DNA of 6,503 nucleotides from Prevotella sp. UBA3837 (GTDB taxonomy: Bacteria; Bacteroidota; Bacteroidia; Bacteroidales; Bacteroidaceae): NCBI GenBank assembly GCA_002392835.1, contig DGHX01000061.1, positions 3,210-9,712 on the forward strand. The letters run 5' to 3'. The translations under genes and the position numbers were made by a program. Shown here piece by piece: positions 1 through 5,251 of the stretch; positions within the stretch are counted from its first letter, which is position 1, and every line of letters starts with the position of its first letter. Below the pieces are notes generated by a model that worked only from the letters and a program-made list of their open reading frames with translations, ran no database searches and was not told the origin of the DNA.

Positions 1-6
1 TTGGGG

Positions 7-28
7 GTGGGGTCAGTAAATACCCCAC
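7..28. terminator. Hairpin, possible terminator of an upstream gene
   Basis: GTGGGGT (7-13) pairs perfectly with ACCCCAC (22-28) around an 8-base loop. It is followed by GAAATCTTTT, which is only a weak T tract, so a rho-independent terminator for a gene to the left is plausible but not firm. It could also be an unrelated stem-loop. Confidence 0.3.
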
Positions 29-158
29 GAAATCTTTTAGAACCTTTAACCCGCAGAACCGCTAAAGCGGGCTTTCAAAAACAAAATAAAACCAAAGAAA
101 ACAGAAAGAACAAGAATGAAAGCCGCCTCCGGCGTACCATGTGCGTTATTAGCTGTAT

Positions 159-174
159 CTTGACATAAATCAAG
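159..174. promoter_or_regulatory. Candidate Crp/Fnr-family operator
   Basis: CTTGA and TCAAG form a perfect dyad with a six-base centre. Read as TTGAC-ATAA-ATCAA it differs by one base from the Fnr consensus TTGAT-N4-ATCAA. Its centre lies about 80 bases upstream of the start point predicted from the promoter at 236-243, a distance compatible with an activator. Crp/Fnr-family regulators are common in Bacteroidetes, but their site preferences vary, so the identity of the binding protein is inference only. Confidence 0.3.
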
Positions 175-183
175 AAAAAGCTG

Positions 184-197
184 TTGTGCGCGCACAA
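184..197. promoter_or_regulatory. 14-bp perfect palindrome, candidate operator
   Basis: TTGTGCG followed directly by CGCACAA makes a perfect palindrome with no spacer, lying between the Fnr-like site and the heptamer repeat, just upstream of the promoter. The lack of a loop argues for a dimeric protein-binding site rather than an RNA hairpin. The cognate regulator is unknown. Confidence 0.3.
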
Positions 198-199
198 AA

Positions 200-229
200 C
201 TCCTTAGTCCTAACTCCTAACTCCTAACT
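200..229. repeat. Heptamer tandem repeat (CTCCTAA) in promoter region
   Basis: Four units of seven bases: CTCCTTA, GTCCTAA, CTCCTAA, CTCCTAA, then a partial CT. The array covers the place where the -33 element and most of the spacer of the promoter at 236-243 would sit. The same unit recurs at 1535-1548, so it belongs to a repeat type dispersed in this genome. Confidence 0.85.
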
Positions 230-235
230 TTTCCG

Positions 236-243
236 TACCTTTG
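236..243 (+). promoter_or_regulatory. Bacteroidetes -7 promoter element for the lytic transglycosylase gene
   Basis: TACCTTTG matches the TAnnTTTG consensus of the Bacteroidetes primary sigma factor and is followed by GCA as is often seen. No good TTTG -33 element lies 19-21 bases upstream, because that position is taken by the heptamer repeat. Transcription would start near 250, giving a leader of about 90 bases and ruling out the earlier GTG codon at 282 as the likely start only indirectly. Confidence 0.55.
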
Positions 244-341
244 CACCCGTTTTCAGGGAGCATCGCCCAAACTCGTGAGGAGTGAGGGCAGGAAAGCATA
301 GAAACGAGGGCCTTGGCAAAGCCCCATTAATAATAGAGAAC

Positions 342-776
342 ATGAAAAGATTAGTGAAGCATTTATGTCTGAGCTTGTCGATTCTGACCCTGATGCCCCT
401 ACAAGCCGGGGCTGCCAATGGAAACGATGACTCAGAACCGTTTGACTGGACCCCCGTGATGGAGGCCATCATCCTGGTAGAGAGCGAAGGAAATCCTAAC
501 GCCGTGAGTGGGAACTCAGTAGGCGTGATGCAGATCACTCCCATCCTGGTACGAGAGTGCAACAACATCCTCAAGAGCCGCGGAAGTGAGAAGCGCTACA
601 CACTGGCCGACCGTTACGACATCGGCAAGTCGAAAGAGATGTTCCTTCTGATTCAGTCGCAGTACAACAAAACGAACAACGTCGAGAGGGCTATACGTTC
701 GTGGAACGGCGGGCCAAAGTACAGTGTACGTGCCACCGACCGTTACTACAAAAAAGTGCTGCGGCGCATGAAATAG
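342..776 (+). CDS. Small secreted SLT-family lytic transglycosylase
   Basis: A 144-residue protein predicted to cleave the glycan strands of peptidoglycan in the periplasm. Residues 1 to about 24 form a signal peptide (MKRLVKH, hydrophobic core, then LQAGA). The SLT fold signatures follow in order: VESEGNP at 46-52, whose E47 aligns with the catalytic glutamate of ES-x-x-NP motifs; GVMQITP at 61-67, matching the G-x-MQ-x-x-P signature; and SWNGGP at 120-125, matching the AYNAGP block. It is a minimal, single-domain enzyme with no LysM or other binding module. The start is the ATG at 342, because it begins a proper signal peptide; a GTG start 60 bases upstream would put 20 unrelated residues before it. 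It has its own promoter and terminator, so it is probably monocistronic. The family call is firm; the exact substrate or partner is not visible. Confidence 0.85.
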   Translation: MKRLVKHLCLSLSILTLMPLQAGAANGNDDSEPFDWTPVMEAIILVESEGNPNAVSGNSVGVMQITPILVRECNNILKSRGSEKRYTLADRYDIGKSKEMFLLIQSQYNKTNNVERAIRSWNGGPKYSVRATDRYYKKVLRRMK

Positions 777-809
777 GCAAACAATAGAGATTGCTTAAGG
801 AATCCATAC

Positions 810-858
810 AAATCCGGTTGCAGGCTGACAAAAAGGCGCTGCGACCGGATTTTATTTA
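810..858 (+). terminator. Rho-independent terminator after the lytic transglycosylase gene
   Basis: Bases 810-823 pair with 839-852 in a 14-bp stem that has a single G-T wobble, enclosing a 15-base loop, and run straight into TTTTATTT. The T tract is on the + strand side only. It lies 34 bases after the stop at 776 and separates this gene from the lemA promoter. Confidence 0.85.
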
Positions 859-875
859 CAAAAAAACTTAAAACC

Positions 876-907
876 TTTGGCCATACCAAACTTTAGCACT
901 ATATTTG
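876..907 (+). promoter_or_regulatory. Bacteroidetes promoter for lemA and following genes
   Basis: TTTG at 876-879 (-33 element) and TATATTTG at 900-907 (-7 element, consensus TAnnTTTG) are separated by 20 bases, close to the known optimum for the Bacteroidetes primary sigma factor. The start point would fall near 914, leaving a leader of about 35 bases before the ATG at 950. This is the best promoter in the window, and no comparable one is seen before any of the downstream genes. Confidence 0.75.
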
Positions 908-949
908 CATTCTGAAACAGAACATCAACCATTTAAAAACGACAAAACT

Positions 950-1513
950 ATGACAGCAATCATCATCATCGTGGCAGTCGTCGTACTGCTCGCATTAGTA
1001 TGCATCAGCATCTACAACAGCCTGGTAAAGCTGCGCAACAACCGTGAGAACGCTTTCGCCAACATCGACGTGCAGCTGAAGCAGCGTCACGACCTCATCC
1101 CGCAGCTCGTGGCCACCGTGAAGGGCTACGCACAGCACGAGAAGGAGCTGCTGACCCGGGTGACAGAGGCACGCGCCGCTGCCATGCAGGCCACCGGCAT
1201 CAACGACAAGATTCAGGCTGAGAACCAGCTCTCCAGCGCACTCGCAGGACTGAAGGTGAGCCTGGAGGCATATCCCGACCTGAAGGCCAACCAGAACTTC
1301 CTGCAGCTGCAGGGTGAGATCAGCGACATCGAGAACAAGCTCGCCGCCACACGCCGATACTTCAACACCGCCACCCGCGAACTGAACAACAAGGTGGAGA
1401 CCTTCCCCTCGAACATCCTCGCCGGCATGTTCGGATTCCACAAGGAGCCCATGTTCGAGGTGCCAAAGGAGGAACGCGCCACCATGGAGAAGGCCCCGGA
1501 GATAAAGTTCTAA
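950..1513 (+). CDS. lemA: LemA family membrane protein
   Basis: A 187-residue LemA-family protein: one N-terminal membrane segment (residues 3-20) followed by a helical domain, probably facing the periplasm. Family hallmarks are IYNSLVKLRN at 21-30, NAFANIDVQLKQRHDLIPQLV at 34-54, TVKGYAQHE at 57-65, EAYPDLKANQNFLQLQ at 106-121 and FPSNILAGMFGF at 152-163. The length is normal for the family. The molecular function of LemA is not well settled; it is often encoded beside HtpX-like or TPM-domain membrane proteins, as here. The start is the ATG at 950: an upstream TTG at 905 overlaps the promoter element itself and would place polar residues before the membrane segment. The M48 protease gene follows after 38 bases, pointing to co-transcription and a shared role in membrane stress or protein quality control (inference). 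Confidence 0.93.
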   Translation: MTAIIIIVAVVVLLALVCISIYNSLVKLRNNRENAFANIDVQLKQRHDLIPQLVATVKGYAQHEKELLTRVTEARAAAMQATGINDKIQAENQLSSALAGLKVSLEAYPDLKANQNFLQLQGEISDIENKLAATRRYFNTATRELNNKVETFPSNILAGMFGFHKEPMFEVPKEERATMEKAPEIKF

Positions 1514-1551
1514 TTCTCAACTCCTCACTCCTCACTCCTAACTCCTAACTC
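1514..1551. repeat. Heptamer tandem repeat filling the lemA-htpX gap
   Basis: Five heptamers, TTCTCAA (degenerate), CTCCTCA, CTCCTCA, CTCCTAA, CTCCTAA, then CTC, occupy the whole 38 bases between the lemA stop and the next ATG. No ribosome-binding sequence remains between the genes, so the pyrimidine-rich repeat itself is the translation leader. It shares its unit with the array at 200-229. Confidence 0.9.
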
Positions 1552-2562
1552 ATGAAGTACGTAGGAATGCACTCCCTCATTCAGCGCAACAACACGCTCA
1601 GCGTGCTGTTGCTGCTGGGGTTCCCAGCCATACTGCTTGGGGCTGTGTGGCTGTTCATGGCTGCCATCAACTACTTCGGCAACTCCCGTGGCTACGATGA
1701 GTATGGCTATGCACAGAACTTCCTCGACACCGACGCCGTGAACTACTCGTTCATACAGGTGGTGCCATGGGTGCTGGGCGGCGTGGCGCTGTGGTTCATC
1801 ATCGCCTACTTCACCAACACGTCGATGATCAAGCATGCCGTGAGGGCCACCCCCCTGGCACGCCGCGACAACCCACGCGTATATAATATTGTGGAGAACC
1901 TCACCATGGCATGCGGCATGCCCATGCCCGAGGTGAACGTCGTCGACGACCCGCAGCTGAATGCCTTCGCATCGGGCATCGACGAGAAGACGTACACCGT
2001 CACCGTGACCACCGGACTGCTGGAGCGTCTCAACGACGACGAGCTGGCGGGCGTCATCGGCCACGAGCTGACGCACATACGCAACAAGGACACCCGTCTG
2101 CTCATCACCAGCATCGTCTTCGTGGGCATCATCTCCACCGTCATGACGCTCCTCGTGCGCATGCTGTGGAACACCTTCGTCTACGGCGGAGGGCGCAGCC
2201 GCAGCAGCAGCGAGAAGGGCAACGGGCTGAGCATCGCCGTGGTGATGCTCATCGGCGTGGTGTGCGCCGCCATCGCCTATCTGTTCACGCTGCTCACACG
2301 CTTCGCCATCTCGCGGAAGCGTGAGTTCATGGCCGACGCCGGAGGGGCAGAGCTCTGCGGCAACCCCATGGCACTGGCATCGGCCCTGCGCAAGATCAGC
2401 GGCGACCCGGGACTGCAGGACGTGGGGCGCGACGACATCGCACAGATGTACATCATTCATCCGCAGGCACTCAGCGGGGGCAGCATATCGGGCTTCTTCA
2501 GCCGCCTGTTCAGCACCCACCCCAGCACCGAGGAGCGCATCCGCCTGCTGGAACAGTACTAA
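1552..2562 (+). CDS. htpX: HtpX-like M48 family zinc metalloprotease, integral membrane
   Basis: A 336-residue membrane-embedded zinc endopeptidase of the M48 family, expected to degrade misfolded or damaged inner-membrane proteins. The zinc site is HELTH at 171-175 (H171 and H175 ligands, E172 catalytic), with the third ligand E258 in REFMAD at 257-262. STHPSTEERI at 321-330 is the typical C-terminal M48 block. Four hydrophobic segments are visible, near 16-40, 68-88, 184-206 and 226-250, two before and two after the HELTH site. A Gly/Arg/Ser-rich loop lies at 212-222. It is slightly longer than E. coli HtpX (about 290 residues), mainly through the N-terminal segment and the loop. It directly follows lemA, a pairing found in many bacteria. 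The M48 assignment is certain; strict HtpX orthology is less so, as Bacteroidetes carry several M48 paralogues. Confidence 0.9.
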   Translation: MKYVGMHSLIQRNNTLSVLLLLGFPAILLGAVWLFMAAINYFGNSRGYDEYGYAQNFLDTDAVNYSFIQVVPWVLGGVALWFIIAYFTNTSMIKHAVRATPLARRDNPRVYNIVENLTMACGMPMPEVNVVDDPQLNAFASGIDEKTYTVTVTTGLLERLNDDELAGVIGHELTHIRNKDTRLLITSIVFVGIISTVMTLLVRMLWNTFVYGGGRSRSSSEKGNGLSIAVVMLIGVVCAAIAYLFTLLTRFAISRKREFMADAGGAELCGNPMALASALRKISGDPGLQDVGRDDIAQMYIIHPQALSGGSISGFFSRLFSTHPSTEERIRLLEQY

Positions 2563-2605
2563 ACCAAAAAAGAAAGAAAGGATAACATTGAAGATTGGAG
2601 AATAT

Positions 2606-3349
2606 ATGAGGCGGGTGGCACCGTGGCTGTTGCTGCTGGTTGGCCTGCTGTTCGTGGCCGAGACGGCCGACGCACAGCGACGGCGCAGGGCGCGCCCCCG
2701 CCCGCATCGTAAGACAACAAAAGTGGTGAGGCAGCGCGCCAGCGGCGGCAACCACCACCAGCAGCGCATGGCACAGTTCGACCGCGATGCCGACATCGAC
2801 TCGAACACCATTGTCATGCTGGGCAACAGCCTCACCGAGAACGGAAAGGACTGGGCACAGCGCATAGGCACCACGCAGCATGTGGTGAACCGCGGCATCA
2901 TAGGCGACAACACCGTGGGCATGGCCGACCGCCTGTACCAGATAGCACCCTACGACCCCAAGGCCATCTTCCTCATGGCGGGCATCAACGATATGGTGGG
3001 CAACACCAGCTACGAGACGGTGGCCAACCACGTCATCACCCTTATTGAGGCCATACGGCGCCAGGCACCGCGCACGCAGCTCTTCGTACAGAGCATACTG
3101 CCCATCGACGAGACCGACGGGCGATGGCGCACGCTGGCGGGCCGCACTGACGACATCCCCTTCGCCAACATGCTCATACGAGCCTACTGCGAGACGCACG
3201 ACATCACCTATATCGACATCTTCTCGCACATGACACGCGGGCACAGCAACCAGCTGCGGCGTGAGCTCAGCGGCGACGGCCTGCACCTCAGCGAGCAGGG
3301 TTACCGCGTATGGGCCTTCGAGCTGAAGAAATACTTCAACCGCCTGTAA
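2606..3349 (+). CDS. Secreted SGNH/GDSL-family hydrolase
   Basis: A 247-residue exported hydrolase of the SGNH superfamily, which includes esterases, lipases and carbohydrate or acetyl-group deacylases. A signal peptide spans about residues 1-23 (MRRVAPWLLLLVGLL, then ADA). The four SGNH blocks are present: GNSLT at 73-77 with nucleophile S75; NRGIIGDNT at 95-103; AGINDM at 125-130 with oxyanion N128; and DGLHLSEQGY at 224-233 with the D224/H227 pair. The layout resembles periplasmic GDSL proteins acting on acylated sugars, but the substrate cannot be read from the sequence. The stretch after the signal peptide (25-44) is oddly basic, with nine Arg and two Lys. The ATG at 2606 was chosen because it opens the signal peptide and follows GGAG at 2597-2600; the frame is open further upstream, but only as a shadow of the M48 gene. 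It starts 43 bases after the M48 stop. Confidence 0.88.
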   Translation: MRRVAPWLLLLVGLLFVAETADAQRRRRARPRPHRKTTKVVRQRASGGNHHQQRMAQFDRDADIDSNTIVMLGNSLTENGKDWAQRIGTTQHVVNRGIIGDNTVGMADRLYQIAPYDPKAIFLMAGINDMVGNTSYETVANHVITLIEAIRRQAPRTQLFVQSILPIDETDGRWRTLAGRTDDIPFANMLIRAYCETHDITYIDIFSHMTRGHSNQLRRELSGDGLHLSEQGYRVWAFELKKYFNRL

Positions 3350-3385
3350 CACATCTGTCACATCTACCACATCTACCAAATCTAC
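3350..3385. repeat. Nonamer tandem repeat (CACATCTAC) before ftcD
   Basis: Four nine-base units, CACATCTGT, CACATCTAC, CACATCTAC and CAAATCTAC, begin at the base after the SGNH stop codon and end six bases before the ftcD ATG. The same unit is found inside the hutU coding sequence at 6187-6225. No promoter or Shine-Dalgarno sequence is seen in this gap. Confidence 0.9.
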
Positions 3386-3391
3386 AATACT

Positions 3392-5179
3392 ATGTCCCCA
3401 AAACAGATCATCGAGTGCGTCCCCAACTTCAGTGAGGGACGCGACATGAGCATTATCAAGCAAATCACCGATGCCATTGAGAGTGTCGACGGCGTGCGCC
3501 TGCTGAACGTAGACCCCGGCGAGGCCACCAACCGCACCGTCGTCACCTTCGTCGGCGCGCCGCAGGCCGTCGTCGAGGCTGCCTTCCGTGGTGCCAAGAC
3601 GGCCGCCGAGGTCATCGACATGCGTCGCCACCACGGGGCCCATCCGCGCATGGGTGCCACCGACGTGCTGCCCCTCATCCCCGTCAGCGGCATCACCCTT
3701 GAGGAGTGCGCCGAGCTGGCCCGCCAGCTGGCAGCGCGCATGGCCACCGAGGCCGGCATCCCCTGCTATGCCTATGAGGCATCGGCCCTGCGCCCCGAGC
3801 GCAAGAACCTGGCCGTCTGCCGCGCCGGCGAATACGAGGCCCTCGCCGAGAAGCTCAGCGACCCCGCCCGCCGCCCCGACTTCATGCCCCCGCTCACCGC
3901 GGGAAGCGCCCCCACCGCTTCCGAAGCCGCCCCCGCTCCCTCGTTGGCGGGAAGCGGTTTCCCCGCTTCCATCCCTGAAAGCATCCAGCGCTGCGGCTGC
4001 ACCGCCGTAGGCGCCCGTGACTTCCTCATCGCCGTGAACTGGAACCTGAACACCACCAGCACCCGCCGTGCCAACGCCATCGCCTTCGACGTGCGCGAGA
4101 AAGGGCGCCCCAAGCGCGAGGGCAACCCCATCACCGGAAAGCCCGTCATAGGCCCCGACGGCAAGCCCGTCATGATTCCCGGCACGCTGAAGGCCACGAA
4201 GGCCATCGGCTGGTACATCGACGAATACGGCATCGCACAGGTGTCGATGAACATGACCGACCTCTCGGTGACGCCCCTCCACGTGGCCTTCGACGAGGTG
4301 TGCCGCTGTGCACAGCTGCGCGGCCTGCGCGTCACGGGCACCGAGATCGTGGGCCTGGTGCCGAAGAAGGCCCTCATCGATGCCGGCAAGTATTTCCTGG
4401 AGAAACAGCACCGCTCGACGGGCATTCCTGAGCAGGACATCATGAAGATAGCCATCAAGTCCATGGGCCTCGACGACCTGCGCCCCTTCAACCCCCGCGA
4501 GAAGGTCATAGAGTACCTGCTGGAGGATGCCGCGAAGGGCAGCGCCACCAGCCTCGTCGACCTCAGCACCAGGGCCTTCGCCGAGGAGACCAGCCGCGAG
4601 AGCCCCGCTCCCGGCGGCGGCACCATCAGCGCCTATATGGGTGCCCTGGCCGCTGCGCTGGGCACGATGGTGGCCAACCTCTCCAGCCACAAGGCCGGAT
4701 GGGACGACCGCTGGAAGGAATTCTCTGACTGGGCCGACCGCGGCCAGGCACTGATGAGCGAGCTGCTGGCACTCGTCGACGAGGACACCGCCGCCTTCAA
4801 CCGCATCATGGCTGCCTTTGGCATGCCCAAGAAGACCGACGAGGAGAAGGCCGCCCGCCAGCAGGCCATCGAGCAGGCCACGCTCTATGCCGCCCAGGTG
4901 CCCCTGCACACCATGAAGGCCTCGATGCAGACCTTCGATGTCTGCCGTGCCATGGCCCTGCACGGCAATCCCGCCAGCGTCAGCGATGCCGGCGTGGGCG
5001 CCCTGGCCGCCCGTGCCGCCGTGCTCGGTGCCGGTCTGAACGTGAAGATCAACGCCGCCAGCCTGAAGGACCGCCACCAGGCGGAAGCCCTCACTGCCGA
5101 AGCCGAAGCCCTGATGGCCGAAGCCAACCGCCAGGAGCAGGAGGTGCTTGCCACAGTGAATGAGATTATAGCAAAATAG
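3392..5179 (+). CDS. ftcD: Bifunctional glutamate formimidoyltransferase / formimidoyltetrahydrofolate cyclodeaminase
   Basis: A 595-residue cytoplasmic enzyme of histidine degradation. The N-terminal part transfers the formimino group of N-formimino-L-glutamate to tetrahydrofolate, releasing glutamate; the C-terminal part cyclises the product to 5,10-methenyl-THF and ammonia. The N-subdomain carries ECVPNFSEGRD (8-18), TNRTVVTFVG (47-56) and HHGAHPRMGATDV (80-92), where H84 aligns with catalytic His82 of the mammalian enzyme. The second transferase subdomain runs from about 200 to 380 (GARDFLIAVNWNLNTTSTRR, GWYIDEYGIAQVSMN). The cyclodeaminase domain covers about 390-595, with SPAPGGG at 404-410 and a SVSDAGVGALAA block near 530-540. 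It is about 50 residues longer than the human protein (541), partly from a low-complexity Ala/Pro/Ser insert at about 170-195 between the transferase subdomains. The start at the ATG at 3392 begins directly with the family N-terminus. hutU follows after 72 bases, supporting a hut operon. Confidence 0.96.
   Translation: MSPKQIIECVPNFSEGRDMSIIKQITDAIESVDGVRLLNVDPGEATNRTVVTFVGAPQAVVEAAFRGAKTAAEVIDMRRHHGAHPRMGATDVLPLIPVSGITLEECAELARQLAARMATEAGIPCYAYEASALRPERKNLAVCRAGEYEALAEKLSDPARRPDFMPPLTAGSAPTASEAAPAPSLAGSGFPASIPESIQRCGCTAVGARDFLIAVNWNLNTTSTRRANAIAFDVREKGRPKREGNPITGKPVIGPDGKPVMIPGTLKATKAIGWYIDEYGIAQVSMNMTDLSVTPLHVAFDEVCRCAQLRGLRVTGTEIVGLVPKKALIDAGKYFLEKQHRSTGIPEQDIMKIAIKSMGLDDLRPFNPREKVIEYLLEDAAKGSATSLVDLSTRAFAEETSRESPAPGGGTISAYMGALAAALGTMVANLSSHKAGWDDRWKEFSDWADRGQALMSELLALVDEDTAAFNRIMAAFGMPKKTDEEKAARQQAIEQATLYAAQVPLHTMKASMQTFDVCRAMALHGNPASVSDAGVGALAARAAVLGAGLNVKINAASLKDRHQAEALTAEAEALMAEANRQEQEVLATVNEIIAK
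3899..3970. repeat. Duplicated hairpin sequence inserted in frame in ftcD
   Basis: Bases 3899-3922 and 3947-3970 are imperfect direct copies exactly 48 bases apart: both begin GCGGGAAGCG and end CCGCTTCC. Each copy is itself an inverted repeat, GGAAGCG/CGCTTCC (3902-3908 with 3916-3922) and GGAAGCGG/CCGCTTCC (3950-3957 with 3963-3970). The protein shows the matching pair AGSAPTAS (170-177) and AGSGFPAS (186-193). The segment lies in the linker between two conserved blocks, where related enzymes have a short link. Confidence 0.85.
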
Positions 5180-5181
5180 CA

Positions 5182-5219
5182 GTATCGCGGCATAACGTCA
5201 TACCGTTATGCCGCGATAC
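5182..5219. promoter_or_regulatory. 16-bp perfect palindrome between ftcD and hutU
   Basis: GTATCGCGGCATAACG (5182-5197) pairs without mismatch with CGTTATGCCGCGATAC (5204-5219) around the six-base loop TCATAC, three bases after the ftcD stop. No T tract follows on either strand (the next bases are CGTAACACC), so it is not a standard terminator. It may be an mRNA-stability or processing stem that sets relative FtcD and HutU levels, a protein-binding operator, or one copy of a dispersed palindrome. No promoter is recognised in the remaining 32 bases before hutU. Confidence 0.75.
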
Positions 5220-5251
5220 CGTAACACCATTAACCTAAAGCCACAACCACT

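Larger units (their letters stand above)
1..341. other. Non-coding leader region upstream of the lytic transglycosylase gene
   Basis: No credible gene is seen in these 341 bases. The stretch is AT-rich compared with the GC-rich genes that follow. From left to right it holds a hairpin (7-28), a small imperfect stem around 50-71 (CCCGC pairing with GCGGG), an A-rich run near 76-120, a Fnr/Crp-like palindrome (159-174), a 14-bp perfect palindrome (184-197), a heptamer repeat (200-229), a Bacteroidetes promoter element (236-243) and an untranslated leader of roughly 90 bases before the ATG at 342. Whatever gene lies left of the window probably ends before position 1. Confidence 0.6.

Noticed and set aside
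282..341. GTG start for the lytic transglycosylase at 282
   Set aside because: It would place 20 unrelated residues before a well-formed signal peptide that begins at the ATG at 342.
905..949. TTG start for lemA at 905
   Set aside because: The codon lies inside the TATATTTG promoter element, upstream of the expected transcript start, and adds polar residues before the LemA membrane segment; ATG at 950 fits the family.
2321..2605. Upstream extension of the SGNH hydrolase frame into the M48 gene
   Set aside because: The 95 added residues are an Arg/Ser/Ala-rich out-of-frame reading of the protease gene, and the signal peptide starts at the ATG at 2606.
3350..3385. Possible CRISPR array, suggested by regularly repeated short units
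   Set aside because: The units are contiguous nine-base repeats with no spacers, far shorter than CRISPR repeats, and no cas genes are present. The heptamer arrays fail for the same reason.
2510..5077. Very long minus-strand open frame (855 codons) opposite the SGNH gene and ftcD
   Set aside because: It is rich in Gly, Ala, Val, His and Asp as expected for an antisense shadow of GC-rich codons, has no recognisable domain, and lies opposite two clearly conserved genes. The same applies to the minus-strand frames at 1525-2922 and 5198-6337.
5182..5219. Rho-independent terminator between ftcD and hutU
   Set aside because: The stem is strong, but neither strand has a T run after it.
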